A stretch of DNA of 64,000 nt from Alphaproteobacteria bacterium UBA6038 (GCA_002429315.1 DIZC01000107.1:9585-73584); one strand, 5' to 3'. Shown: positions 25,978 through 33,960, counted from the first letter of the stretch. Notes: a model not told the origin generated them from the letters alone. A program made the numbers and translations.

Positions 25978-26760
25978 CTATAGCGTCCGACCGCTCGACG
26001 GCGTGTTGCGCACAGTCACACCGTGGCCGTCCTGAACCTGATCGGCCGAGGTCACCTGCGCTGCTTGCAGGCTTGCGAGGACATCTGCAGGGATCTTGCT
26101 TGGCTCAACGGGCGCGAGACTTTGGCGTTCCGCAGAATACTTCTCGCTGGGCACCTTCTGGGACGCTGATATTTGCGCGGACAGGTTGGAGCGTGTGATT
26201 TCGAGCTTCTCCAGCATCGGCTGATACTCAGGACTGCGATTCGCGCCGTGCGCGCCCGCGTCCTTGATCTGTTCGATCGCTAGCTGGTTGGCGCGCAGAT
26301 CGCCTTGCGGCGTATGCTGGCTGCGCGCTTCCTTGATCTCGCGCTTCCGCTCCTGCTCGCGATGGCGATATTCTTCTTCGTCCTCGCGCGAGGTGAACTT
26401 CAGATATTTGTCGAAGATGTGCTTGTCGTAGTAGTCGCGCATGAACTCGGCGGTGGTCTGGCGAGCGGCATGGTCGGCTTGATAGAGCACCGCTTCTTGC
26501 GCCTGAGAGGACGAGGCAGCGGTTGCGGGCTGCTGCGCGGCAGCCTGAGCGGCAGACACCGTCGCGGCAACATCCGCCCGCAAGGCAACGAGGCCGGCGA
26601 TATCGGAGCGCCCAATACGCTGCTGCAAACTAGATAGCGAGCGAAGCTGCGCTTCGGCTTGCGTGAGCGCGCCACTGTTGCCGCTCGCGAGCATTGAGGC
26701 TCGCAGCTCGGAAAGCTTGCTCTCAATGTCCGATTGAGCGCCGGCGATTTTGGCGAACAA
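25978..26760 (-). CDS. Coiled-coil hypothetical protein
   Basis: About 260 residues, mostly helical: Ala/Gln-rich segments at about 1-95 (SGALTQAEAQLRSLSSLQQRIG), then a charged helix (YRHREQERKREIKEARSQ). The start at TTG 26760 is uncertain. The frame stays open and coding-like for about 30 more codons upstream (DDDRQAAKAPDAEASLRSE), without ATG. It is convergent with the exported-protein gene. Function unknown. Confidence 0.5.
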   Translation of the reverse strand: MFAKIAGAQSDIESKLSELRASMLASGNSGALTQAEAQLRSLSSLQQRIGRSDIAGLVALRADVAATVSAAQAAAQQPATAASSSQAQEAVLYQADHAARQTTAEFMRDYYDKHIFDKYLKFTSREDEEEYRHREQERKREIKEARSQHTPQGDLRANQLAIEQIKDAGAHGANRSPEYQPMLEKLEITRSNLSAQISASQKVPSEKYSAERQSLAPVEPSKIPADVLASLQAAQVTSADQVQDGHGVTVRNTPSSGRTL

Positions 26761-26984
26761 TTCCGAGCGGAGGCTAGCCTCCGCGTCAGGCGCCTTTGCC
26801 GCCTGACGGTCATCATCATGAATATCTGTACGCTTGTATGCGATATGTCCTCAGTACACGGATCATATACAATTCTAGGTCGTGCGGATTAAGAAGTCGT
26901 TAATTATGCGACGGCGGTAACGAACTGAGATACCTAACATATTTCCCTGGCTCGCATTACCCCGGGTCAAAGTAGCCGAATTAT

Positions 26985-27003
26985 CGCCCTAGCGGGCGTT
27001 TTT
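26985..27003 (+). terminator. Weak rho-independent terminator
   Basis: CGCCC, loop TAGC, GGGCG, then five T residues on the forward strand. No forward gene lies close upstream. The surrounding interval 26761-27145 has no supported gene and is comparatively AT-rich, so this could end an unseen small transcript. Confidence 0.35.
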
Positions 27004-27145
27004 CTGCTGATACGGAAGGTTGGCCAAGATCATCCCGCATGCGGCCGCATGTATGCACTGTACGCCCTTCTCCAACAGACAGCGAAAGAGTTCGCTGAGC
27101 GGCTGGAGGATGCCCATCAGTGCTGAACCCAAGCGGCCAGTGAAG

Positions 27146-27448
27146 CTACTTTGAGGAAAAAAGCCGCGATGGATTCCGCACCATGTTGTCTCGATGGCAC
27201 CGGGGGCAGCCGACAATCGTACCGTCGGACCAGCGAGTGCGTGATGTCGCTATGCCCCCGCATCGACCACATTCGAGGCCATATACCGAGCACGAGTCAC
27301 ACTTATGCAAATCTACAACTGGAATGTCTCCCCACGCAGCTTGAAATGACCTCCAGAGAGAACCCACTGCGCCAACCGTATGGTCCCGCCACGCTTCAAT
27401 TTGATCTATGAACGGGTTCAGCGTTCCGCCACACTCAGGACAGCGCAT
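27146..27448 (-). CDS. Zinc-ribbon hypothetical protein
   Basis: A 100-residue protein with two paired-cysteine knuckles: CPEC at the N-terminus, CDSC in the middle, and CGRC and CPRC toward the C-terminus. This is eight cysteines, enough for two zinc sites. It lies 5 bp after the stop of the 27454 gene, so the two are one transcript. The function is unknown; binding nucleic acid or a partner protein is the usual role of such ribbons. Confidence 0.6.
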   Translation of the reverse strand: MRCPECGGTLNPFIDQIEAWRDHTVGAVGSLWRSFQAAWGDIPVVDLHKCDSCSVYGLECGRCGGIATSRTRWSDGTIVGCPRCHRDNMVRNPSRLFSSK

Positions 27449-27453
27449 CCAGG

Positions 27454-27645
27454 CTAATACAACTTTATGGTCTTGATCGCCTTCCAGACGCCACCGGCCG
27501 TAACGACGCCGAGCCCTAACGTACCAAGCCAGTTCCTAATCGTCTGAAATGAGTAGTGATCTTCGTGGGTGGCAGCGTTCGCGTGAGACTTCAGAGCTGC
27601 GACGTGTTGAGGTGTGAGATCATCCAAGTGTTCTTCTGTTATCAT
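27454..27645 (-). CDS. Small protein with C-terminal membrane helix
   Basis: A 63-residue protein with GGAGGAAACG before its ATG. The acidic N-terminal half (EEHLDDLTPQHVAALKSHA) is followed by a hydrophobic segment (NWLGTLGLGVVTAGGVWKAI). First gene of a two-gene unit with the zinc-ribbon gene. No function recognised. Confidence 0.55.
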   Translation of the reverse strand: MITEEHLDDLTPQHVAALKSHANAATHEDHYSFQTIRNWLGTLGLGVVTAGGVWKAIKTIKLY

Positions 27646-27795
27646 CGTTTCCTCCCATCACATTATACATTTGACTGTGGTTGCCTGCGACAGTCAAGCA
27701 TCCAAGCGGCTGATTTAACTGATTACTACGTGCGTGGGAATGTCATCCAAGATTCACAAACAAGGCAGTTGGGGTGTGCTAGGTTAGCTAGGAGT

Positions 27796-28062
27796 ATGGG
27801 TCTATTACGAACAGGTGTGACGAGGATCTTCCTTTTCGCGTTATCGCTGGTTGCACTCGTCGCGGCAGGCGTGGGCCTGATGTTCCTGTTTATCGGCGCA
27901 GATGACAAACACGTGCCAAGGCAACAACGCCGTTTATCAAAGGCTTCCGCGGATCAGGATTGCAGCAATCCCCTCACTCCACTGCACCGAGAGGCGCCGT
28001 CGTTATCCTCTTGGTGCGCGCGCGTCACAAACAGAGACGCAAACAGCTCCAAAATGTTGTAA
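27796..28062 (+). CDS. Small single-pass membrane protein
   Basis: A protein of 88 residues starting ATG 27796 behind AGGAG. One strong hydrophobic helix (IFLFALSLVALVAAGVGLMFLFI) is followed by a polar tail with two cysteines. It ends before a strong bidirectional terminator. Function unknown. Confidence 0.5.
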   Translation: MGLLRTGVTRIFLFALSLVALVAAGVGLMFLFIGADDKHVPRQQRRLSKASADQDCSNPLTPLHREAPSLSSWCARVTNRDANSSKML

Positions 28063-28092
28063 TGCAAAACAGCTGCGACTACGGACTGCTCG

Positions 28093-28123
28093 AAAAAAAG
28101 GCGGTTTTGCAACCGCCCTTTTT
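28093..28123. terminator. Strong bidirectional terminator
   Basis: A run of seven A residues, stem GGCGGTT, loop TTGC, AACCGCC, then C and five T residues. It serves the forward small-membrane gene on one side and the reverse DUF736 gene on the other. Confidence 0.85.
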
Positions 28124-28140
28124 CGTCAGTCGTAAACCGA

Positions 28141-28449
28141 CTAGCGGCTCCATACGAGCCGGTAGTTCCCGAAGGGCAGGCGCTTGTCGTCACTTACTAG
28201 CTGGCAGTCGATACGATGACAGAAGCTAGGATCATCAAGCCGGAGCGTTAGGAAGACCTTGCCCGTTTCATTCGTGTGACGCCAGGCTTCTCCAAGCTCG
28301 ACCCCATCTGCATAGACCATATAGTCCGAGGAATGCTTTTTCTGAGAGCCGAGGCGAGGAAGTATGACCGCCTTGTGCTGAAACGAGAGAGTGTCGATTC
28401 GGCCGATAAATCCGTCTTCATCTCGCGTGAAAAATCCAATGGTACGCAT
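28141..28449 (-). CDS. DUF736 family protein, copy A
   Basis: A protein of 102 residues starting MRTIGFFTRDEDGF, with the family pattern IGRIDTLSFQHKAV...DYMVYADGVELGEAWRH...YLTLRLDDPSF-like. DUF736 proteins are small single-domain proteins common on alphaproteobacterial plasmids and integrative elements, with unproven function. A divergent paralogue is just upstream at 28510, separated by its own terminator. Confidence 0.8.
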   Translation of the reverse strand: MRTIGFFTRDEDGFIGRIDTLSFQHKAVILPRLGSQKKHSSDYMVYADGVELGEAWRHTNETGKVFLTLRLDDPSFCHRIDCQLVSDDKRLPFGNYRLVWSR

Positions 28450-28482
28450 ATGCATCTCCAACATGAATATGAGAAAGAGAAA

Positions 28483-28507
28483 GGGGCGGCCGAAGCCGCC
28501 CCGTTTT
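28483..28507 (-). terminator. Terminator after DUF736 copy B
   Basis: Stem GGGGCGGC / GCCGCCCC around a CGAA tetraloop. On the reverse strand it is followed by TTT. It separates the two DUF736 genes, so they are not a simple operon. Confidence 0.6.
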
Positions 28508-28509
28508 CG

Positions 28510-28803
28510 TCAGCGGCTCCATAAGAGGACGTGGTTGTCGTCGTCCTTGCCGATGAGGCGGCAGAAGATGGAGCCCGCGAAGCTCGGATCGTCGAGCTTG
28601 ACGGCGAGGTAGGGGTTGTTGGCTTCGCTGGTCTTGGCCCAGGCCGCGCCGATCTCGACGCCGGACGCATAGACCCGATAGTCGGGCGCGTTCTCGACCG
28701 TCTTGCGATTGGGCCGAAAGGCCGCTTTGGCCTTCACGGTGAGGGTGGCGATGGTGCCGACGAAGCCGTTGCCGTCGCGAGTGAAAGTGCCGATGGTCGT
28801 CAT
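28510..28803 (-). CDS. DUF736 family protein, copy B
   Basis: A protein of 97 residues (MTTIGTFTRDGNGFVGTIATLTV...) with GGAGAC before the ATG. It matches DUF736 more closely than copy A: the APDYRVYASGVEIGAAWAKT and YLAVKLDDPSFAGSI blocks are classic. The pair arose by duplication and diverged to roughly half identity by eye. Confidence 0.88.
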   Translation of the reverse strand: MTTIGTFTRDGNGFVGTIATLTVKAKAAFRPNRKTVENAPDYRVYASGVEIGAAWAKTSEANNPYLAVKLDDPSFAGSIFCRLIGKDDDNHVLLWSR

Positions 28804-29303
28804 AGTAGTCTCCTTGCGGTTCTGAGGCCGCCCCATGCGGCCTCGCTGCGCACCTCAAGGAGCCGCCGACGGGGCCGGATCATGCTTCAGCTGTACGGGA
28901 ATTTTGCAGCGAAGCGGCCGCGAGGAATGCAAGGCAGGGGAAAATTCTCGTTGAACCGGGCACGCAAGGCTCCAGGTTGCGCAAGATGCGAGGTCGTTGT
29001 TGGGCGGCTTTACCGCAAAGGAGCGTGACGTTTCGCCAGAGGCATTGCGAGCAGGCAGGACGGCGAAGTCCATCGCTCAAGCATCACACAAAGCTCCAAA
29101 TCGCAGGCGGTCCCAATGTCCCCACGTTCGGACGCGCCATAGGCGGCATGGCTTTGATCGGTAGCGCCTTGGTCGGCCTAGGCCGGCAAGTGCAAGCACT
29201 CCTCCTCTGACGTTGCGGTCGCTAAGCGATGCGGCTGCCTTCGTCGGCGCAGTCCTCCAGCGCATGGCCGCGATGGTCGCGGTCACGAAACAAAGGAGGA
29301 CTT
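28804..29303. other. 500-bp interval without a supported gene
   Basis: Short frames on both strands lack protein-like composition. The promoter of DUF736 copy B should lie at its left edge. A GGAGG ribosome site for the 29304 gene closes the right edge. I see no repeat or RNA structure that I can defend. Confidence 0.4.
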
Positions 29304-29486
29304 ATGGAACCACTGACGAAAATCGAGCTCGGTAGCTGCACATGGCTTGGGCTTCTCGCCTTAGCCTTCGCGGTTGCGGGCGAACTGCTGACGCTCGCGG
29401 ATAATCCGCAGGGTCAGAAAACCACGTTCGTTGAACGCGAATTGGCGCGCCGCGCTGCGAGCCAACCGCTTAGCCGTCCCCGCTAG
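29304..29486 (+). CDS. Small membrane protein
   Basis: A protein of 60 residues with GGAGG before ATG 29304. One hydrophobic helix (CTWLGLLALAFAVAGELLTLA) is followed by a basic tail (FVERELARRAAS). It is followed 10 bp later by another tiny membrane gene. Function unknown. Confidence 0.55.
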   Translation: MEPLTKIELGSCTWLGLLALAFAVAGELLTLADNPQGQKTTFVERELARRAASQPLSRPR

Positions 29487-29495
29487 GAGGCGACA

Positions 29496-29591
29496 ATGAC
29501 CTCCGCAGACCTTGCACCGCTGTTCTATTCGCTAGCCGCTGCGTTGTCGGCGCTGGCAAAACTGCTGCGGCTCTTCAAGCGGCCGCCGTGA
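29496..29591 (+). CDS. 31-residue hydrophobic peptide
   Basis: ATG at 29496 follows TAGGAGGCGACA, an ideal ribosome site, and the peptide (MTSADLAPLFYSLAAALSAL, then AKLLRLFKRPP) has an amphipathic or membrane-inserting helix with a basic end. This shape is shared by type I toxin peptides and small accessory membrane proteins. I saw no antisense RNA signature, so the toxin idea is weak. Confidence 0.5.
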   Translation: MTSADLAPLFYSLAAALSALAKLLRLFKRPP

Positions 29592-29801
29592 TCCGGCAAA
29601 AGGCCACTGATGCAGAAAAGCGATCGCGACCTTTATACGAGGCGGAGGGTGGTGGAAAAAAGACATTCTAATAGCTCGGCTGAATCAAATTTCCCGCTTC
29701 ACGCAGTCCTCAAGCTGCCTGTTGTTCGATTTCAATGTGCACCCTTGTCTTTTTTGAATTGTAGGCGGTACTCTAGAGCACTGGTCTCGGGGGGAATAAG
29801 G

Positions 29802-30242
29802 ATGCCCTTTAATGGAGGGTCCGCCACACTTGGTACTACGAGTTTTTTAGTCGATAGCTCGCGCTTGCGACGTATCAAGTTGGGTCTATTGGTCGGGATT
29901 TCTCTATCTGTGTGGGGATACGCTCGATTTGGCACCCCGGTTAGTTTGCCACCAACCCAACAATCAACAGAACCGCTGACGTCAACAAACGCGATACAGC
30001 TAGGTCCTTTTGCGCAACCGATGAAGTTTATTGCAGTGCCAGGTGGGCAGTTCAAACGAATTCATGCCCGCCTGCGACCGAGCGTTGGCTCTGCGGTTCG
30101 AGCGTACATACCGCGCGGAACCCATTTGACTGGGATAGCCCGAGAACGCGGTGCCCATGGTGAAACTTGGATCAAGCTCGATAATGGTTTGTACGTAAAA
30201 GAGACCGTGGTCGTACCGCAGCCGACAATGGTCGATCACTGA
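29802..30242 (+). CDS. Membrane-anchored SH3-like domain protein
   Basis: A protein of 146 residues starting ATG 29802 behind GGGGGAATAAGG. A transmembrane anchor lies at about 22-45 (RIKLGLLVGISLSVWGYA). The C-terminal half (FKRIHARLRPSVGSAVRAYIPRGTHLTGIARERGAHGETWIKLDNGLYV) fits a bacterial SH3 fold. The next gene starts one base after its stop region, so the two act together, probably at the cell envelope. Confidence 0.6.
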   Translation: MPFNGGSATLGTTSFLVDSSRLRRIKLGLLVGISLSVWGYARFGTPVSLPPTQQSTEPLTSTNAIQLGPFAQPMKFIAVPGGQFKRIHARLRPSVGSAVRAYIPRGTHLTGIARERGAHGETWIKLDNGLYVKETVVVPQPTMVDH

Positions 30243-30243
30243 C

Positions 30244-31581
30244 ATGACCGACGCAACTTTCTCAACAGACTTCTTTGGGGAATTCCAAATTGCTCCGAAG
30301 AAATACGGGCCGCAGTGGTTTCGGCAGCTCGGCATATACGCCTCAACCGGCTTCATTCTCGTAATTGCAAATTTCCCCAAATTTCTTTCACACCTCATCG
30401 ATATCAACGTCAGTAACCCGACTTGGAATGCGCTTCTTCATGTTCCGGTCAATCTTGGTCAGGCGCTCCTAGGCGTTATCATCGGGGATGAACCTACCGA
30501 GTTTTTCCGCCGAGCAATGGCATGTAATTTTTTCTTGTTGATTCTCTTCTTTCTCAGTGTCGCCGGATTTTCGGTTCGGCGGCGGGGCGTCCAAATGCTT
30601 CTATACGCGGCCCTGGCGAGTGTCGCAGGATACTTCGTCGTGCACCTACTGGCTTGGGGCGCACTGGGCATTGCTCTACTCATTCAAGGGGTTCTATACG
30701 CAGCCCATTGGATTCGCATCGGCATTTCTTTCCTTTTTTCTCTAGTTTTCGACAATCGGTGGCTGGTGCTCGTTTTGGCCGTAGCAGTTGGGATCTACTT
30801 TCTAACGTGGACACGATTCGGCCTGATGCGTTGGCTTTGGTTGCGATTGCTGAAATATCGAACCGGCATTGCCAGCTCGGCGATCGTCTGTGCACTCGCA
30901 TATTTCCTTGTACCGGCACTGTGGAACTATGTGATCGCCCCGGTGTTGCGCTTTTTGAAAATGATACTTCAACCCATTTTCTCATTCTTAGCATTCGTGT
31001 TCGGATGGATATTTTTCATTCTAGGAGTGCTCTTCGGTATTGGACTCTTGGTTACCATTCTAACGCTGGCACTGGCGACCATTGGGGCTTTGTACGTGTC
31101 GCAACTTCAGGCGGGCTGGCATGCCGCGCGTAGCAAGCGAGATATGGTAATTGCGGGCTTTGCGATCGGCAGCGCCTTTGCAATGATCGCCGTGGAGAGC
31201 TTCGCGTCCCCAATTGTCTCGTCTTCCTTAAATCAGTCTCTTGTCGACGTGCTAGCGTTATTCGATTTGGCTGGTTCGACGACAACGTCCACGCTCGTAA
31301 CGGATGTGTTCCAGTATTTTTTGCCGCCTGCTTTGGAAGCATTCGCTCATCATCACTTGATCAATCAGCTTGCCCCAGCGTTTGACAGCTTAGTGTTTCT
31401 TGGCGTAATGATATTTGCTTGTTGCAGCGTCCTTTTTCGGCTTTTCTCCACTCGACCGGTGGAAGATGCTGTCGTTCCCATTACTTACGTCGCTTACGAA
31501 TTCGTAAAGCTGACGGTAGGAGTTTTCGTGCTCCTGGTATTTTACTTTCTTCAGGTCATCAGTGGTGAAGCCTCAGCCTAA
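30244..31581 (+). CDS. Large multi-pass membrane protein, unknown
   Basis: A 445-residue protein with about ten hydrophobic segments, mostly bulky (Leu, Phe, Trp, Ile), such as SFLAFVFGWIFFILGVLFGIGLLVTILTL. There are few charged residues and no catalytic motif that I know. It is coupled to the SH3-like gene just upstream and is convergent with the intron-bearing tRNA. The region is visibly more AT-rich than the backbone. It may form an envelope complex with the SH3 partner. Confidence 0.6.
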   Translation: MTDATFSTDFFGEFQIAPKKYGPQWFRQLGIYASTGFILVIANFPKFLSHLIDINVSNPTWNALLHVPVNLGQALLGVIIGDEPTEFFRRAMACNFFLLILFFLSVAGFSVRRRGVQMLLYAALASVAGYFVVHLLAWGALGIALLIQGVLYAAHWIRIGISFLFSLVFDNRWLVLVLAVAVGIYFLTWTRFGLMRWLWLRLLKYRTGIASSAIVCALAYFLVPALWNYVIAPVLRFLKMILQPIFSFLAFVFGWIFFILGVLFGIGLLVTILTLALATIGALYVSQLQAGWHAARSKRDMVIAGFAIGSAFAMIAVESFASPIVSSSLNQSLVDVLALFDLAGSTTTSTLVTDVFQYFLPPALEAFAHHHLINQLAPAFDSLVFLGVMIFACCSVLFRLFSTRPVEDAVVPITYVAYEFVKLTVGVFVLLVFYFLQVISGEASA

Positions 31582-31594
31582 CCTGGTAAGAATG

Positions 31595-31910
31595 TGGTGC
31601 GGGCGGCCGGACTTGAACCGGCACGGGCCTTTCAGCCCTACGGATTTTCGTACCACTTCGGCTTTCGCCGCTTCCCGGTGGCACATTTCTACGCCGCCGG
31701 CAATTCGTGGTCTGGACTATACCTTCACCGTAGCTTTCGCCTTAGGTGCTGCCCGTCTAGTCTCTACACCTTCCCCACTTCCGGGGCTTGGCTCGGGATC
31801 GCCATTTCACAGGTTTCCCCGAATTTGAGCAGTTCTGCATCCTCGGTTTCCCGAAAGAGCACTCAAGCGTCGAATCAAGTCCGTTGCGTCTGCCATTCCG
31901 CCACGCCCGC
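31595..31910 (-). tRNA. tRNA-Leu(UAA) with group I intron
   Basis: The 5' exon (31910-31877, 34 nt) and 3' exon (31648-31595, 54 nt with CCA) join to an 88-nt class II tRNA. The acceptor GCGGGCG pairs with CGCCCGC, the D-arm has GG, and the anticodon stem ACGGA/TCCGT holds loop CTTAAAA (anticodon TAA). The variable stem is GGGCT/GGCCC-like and the T-arm is GCCGG with TTCAAGT and CCGGC. Acceptor, variable and T-arm differ from the split host gene, so this copy is foreign. The anticodon arm is identical over about 25 nt. It lies 52 bp after the gene that follows the integrase, on the same strand. Confidence 0.95.
31649..31876 (-). ncRNA. Group I self-splicing intron in the anticodon loop
   Basis: A 228-nt intron between T34 and the next A of the anticodon. 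It obeys the group I rule: the 5' exon ends in U and the intron ends in G. Core elements read in order: GGGGAAACCT (P region), GATCCCGAGCCAAGCC (Q), GGTGTAGAGACTAGACGGG (R) and GGTATAGTCC (S). The layout and insertion point match the cyanobacterial tRNA-Leu(UAA) intron class. No homing endonuclease frame is present. Splicing activity is inferred from the intact core. Confidence 0.95.
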
Positions 31911-31919
31911 AACCAAGCA

Positions 31920-31948
31920 CCTATAGCCCGAACGCCAGTTGCGGGCAA
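31920..31948 (-). promoter_or_regulatory. Promoter of the intron-bearing tRNA
   Basis: On the reverse strand, TTGCCC (31948-31943), a 17-bp spacer and TATAGG (31925-31920) stand about 10 bp before the tRNA 5' end at 31910. The tRNA thus seems to have its own promoter, besides possible read-through from the integrase side. Confidence 0.6.
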
Positions 31949-31962
31949 AGAAATTACATCGG

Positions 31963-32577
31963 CTATTTCGGATTGACCTTCAGCGAAACCTTCGCAGACA
32001 GGGTTGCGTTCGGGTCACTGGCGCGGATTTGGTCTAATCCGGAGTACACCGCGCCGAACTTAGCCGAGCTGTCTGTAAGCAGCGCCCACATGTTCAGCTC
32101 GGTTGATTTGTCATTGAGCTTTTCACCTAAGATAATGGGAGCAGTTTCACGAAACACCTTCCGCGCATCGTCACTATCGAAGGGCGGAAACGACACGTAG
32201 TAGTTGGGGGTGCCGGGTTCGTTAGTGATCAGCCCGACCGCATTCGACTGCGGTAGCGGACGATTTGCTTGAACAACAAGATCGGTGTCGAGAGACGAAG
32301 CCGATGCTTCAAAATTGCTGACATCCACGGTCGACCCGCTGCCGGGTCCAGCGATCGTGAGGGAGACAGGGTAGGCCGCACAATCACCTTTCGGAATCCA
32401 GTCTGCGCTTTTTGCAAGTTCCTCCCAATTTCCTTGTTGTGTACCGGTGACTTGGGAGGTCAATGCGTTGGACAGCGCTGCATGCGCTCCGAAACCAGCA
32501 ACAAATCCGGTTACCACGAGGCTTAGCGAAAACCAGAGGATGTGGTCTTCAACCTTCTCTCTCAAGCTCATTTTCAT
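31963..32577 (-). CDS. Membrane-anchored periplasmic-type hypothetical protein
   Basis: A 204-residue protein with an N-terminal membrane anchor (about 12-38, ILWFSLSLVVTGFVAGFGAHA) and a polar remainder containing two segments with alternating strand character. No family is recognised. Its start overlaps the last 29 bp of the integrase gene (ATG 32571 is an alternative start), so it is co-transcribed with the integrase. The intron-bearing tRNA follows 52 bp downstream. Confidence 0.65.
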   Translation of the reverse strand: MKMSLREKVEDHILWFSLSLVVTGFVAGFGAHAALSNALTSQVTGTQQGNWEELAKSADWIPKGDCAAYPVSLTIAGPGSGSTVDVSNFEASASSLDTDLVVQANRPLPQSNAVGLITNEPGTPNYYVSFPPFDSDDARKVFRETAPIILGEKLNDKSTELNMWALLTDSSAKFGAVYSGLDQIRASDPNATLSAKVSLKVNPK

Positions 32578-33823
32578 CCGCCCCCGGCGTAATGTTGCCC
32601 TTTTTGTTAGCAGATTTTTTCGTCCTCTTCACAAGGGGTCGGTGCTTCATGACATTGATCGCCGCTGCGTCCAGCGTGTTCTTGATGTGAGATGCATAAT
32701 AGGTCTCGATCATCTCGACGCTGGTGCGGCAGTTCTTGGCGATCTGGTAGATGTCGGCACCCTCCATCAAGCGCATGCAGATGTAGGTGTGACGTAAGCT
32801 GTAGGCCGTGCGGCTCTGTCCGTCACGGTCGGTCTTCAGCTCAAGCTCCTCCAAGAGCGTGTTGAACAGCTCGCGCTGGAATTTTGGAAATAGCCTGTTG
32901 GTCGGTTGACCGTTGTTGCGCTTCTTCAAGCGCTCGAAGGGCAGTACTGCCCCCGGCATACTCTTACAGAAGCCGACTCCGCGTTTCCCGCGCACTTCGA
33001 TTTCGAGGATGCGTTCGCCCGTCGCTTCATCGGTAACGATGGCAACGTCTCGAAATTCGAGGCGCAGGGCTTCGTCGGGACGCAACCCCGTGTTCACCAT
33101 CAACAGCACGTAGTCGTGAAGATTCTCGCTCGCCGTGCGCCAGCGCTCTTTCTTCGGATTTTTCGCGCGTTCGCGCGTGGCATTGTAAAGCTGCTTGTAT
33201 TCTTCGGGGGAGAACCACGCTCGATGTGTGATCTTGCCTGAGCTTTTGTACGGCGGAGAAATGTCGGGGAGGTACTCCATCCAGCCGTGACGCTGCGCGG
33301 TTTTGAGTATCTGCCGAACGCAAACGATTTCTTGGTGAAGGGTACTGCGGGCGGGGGGGTTATGTTGGGCGCCGCCGTTACCGTTTGCGCTCATTTGGAC
33401 GCTGCGCGCCTTACCGGTTTTCATCCGGTGGATGCGGTAGTCCTGAACCAGCCCCGGCGTGATCTCCGAAAGTACCCTGTCGCCAAAGAAGGGGTTGAGG
33501 TGATTCTTGATACGGTCCTTGTGGCCTTTGACGTAGATCGGGCTGCGCTGGCCCTGGGTAATAACCTCAAACTCGTCGATGAAGCGCTCGGCGGCTTCGC
33601 GGAAGGTCTTGCCCTGCTTCAGCTCGCCAGAGCGGTATTTGCCCATAAGGCCGAGATACCAGTCGCGCGCCACATCCTTGGCGCGCGCTAGGCTTTCTTC
33701 TTTTGTCGTGGCACGGCGCTGCCTGCCAGCAACGGAGCAGGCGCACCACCAATGCGGGCTTTTGGGCCGCATGTAGACCTGGACTCGGTTGTCCATCAGG
33801 TAGTGGCGTGCTGCGTCGTCCAT
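32549..33823 (-). CDS. int: Tyrosine integrase of the mobile element
   Basis: A 424-residue site-specific recombinase. The arm-binding N-terminus (YMRPKSPHWWCACSVAG), a SAM-like core-binding region (about 75-170) and the catalytic domain are all present. Catalytic residues occur in NTGLRPDEALRL, the HxxR-type box SLRHTYICMRL and the nucleophile motif ETYYASH. The ATG at 33823 lies 128 bp from the attR core. It reads away from the captured tRNA promoter on the same strand. It should catalyse insertion into the tRNA-Leu(UAA) anticodon loop. Confidence 0.95.
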   Translation of the reverse strand: MDDAARHYLMDNRVQVYMRPKSPHWWCACSVAGRQRRATTKEESLARAKDVARDWYLGLMGKYRSGELKQGKTFREAAERFIDEFEVITQGQRSPIYVKGHKDRIKNHLNPFFGDRVLSEITPGLVQDYRIHRMKTGKARSVQMSANGNGGAQHNPPARSTLHQEIVCVRQILKTAQRHGWMEYLPDISPPYKSSGKITHRAWFSPEEYKQLYNATRERAKNPKKERWRTASENLHDYVLLMVNTGLRPDEALRLEFRDVAIVTDEATGERILEIEVRGKRGVGFCKSMPGAVLPFERLKKRNNGQPTNRLFPKFQRELFNTLLEELELKTDRDGQSRTAYSLRHTYICMRLMEGADIYQIAKNCRTSVEMIETYYASHIKNTLDAAAINVMKHRPLVKRTKKSANKKGNITPGADENELEREG

Positions 33824-33855
33824 AAGAGCCTCGACCGTGTGCTGATTAGCCGTTT

Positions 33856-33873
33856 TGTGCTAGCTCTGTGCTA
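33856..33873 (+). promoter_or_regulatory. Integrase arm-type repeats, right end
   Basis: Two direct copies of TGTGCTA, at 33856-33862 and 33867-33873, between the integrase start and the attR core. They match the pair inside the left end. Confidence 0.6.
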
Positions 33874-33950
33874 GTCATCTCAAGCTCTAATGTGCGCTTA
33901 CTGCGTTGATTTTGCAAGCGTTTTATTGGTAAACGGTTGATTTTATTGGC

Positions 33951-33960
33951 TTTTAAGTCC
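33951..33960. repeat. attR core
   Basis: TTTTAAGTCC, identical to 8005-8014. To the right the tRNA 5' half begins (anticodon stem). To the left is element DNA beginning GCCAATAAAA on the tRNA strand, where an intact tRNA would have TCCGTAG. Confidence 0.85.

Larger units (their letters stand above)
8005..33960. mobile_element. 26 kb integrative mobilizable element in tRNA-Leu(UAA)
   Basis: Bounded by the 10-bp core TTTTAAGTCC at 8005-8014 and 33951-33960, with tRNA halves outside both ends. A tyrosine integrase sits 128 bp inside the right end, and TGTGCTA arm-type repeats lie inside both ends. The element has an oriT, a MOBQ relaxase and a VirD4-like coupling protein but no mating-pair genes. 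It should thus be mobilizable by a helper rather than self-transmissible. Cargo includes restriction-type, AbiE and nuclease-like defence genes. It also carries an intron-bearing tRNA-Leu(UAA) that can replace the tRNA it broke. The 27-32.6 kb part looks more AT-rich than the backbone. Confidence 0.9.

Noticed and set aside
31562..31926. Forward open frames over the intron-bearing tRNA
   Set aside because: The DNA is fully explained by tRNA exons and the conserved group I core on the other strand.
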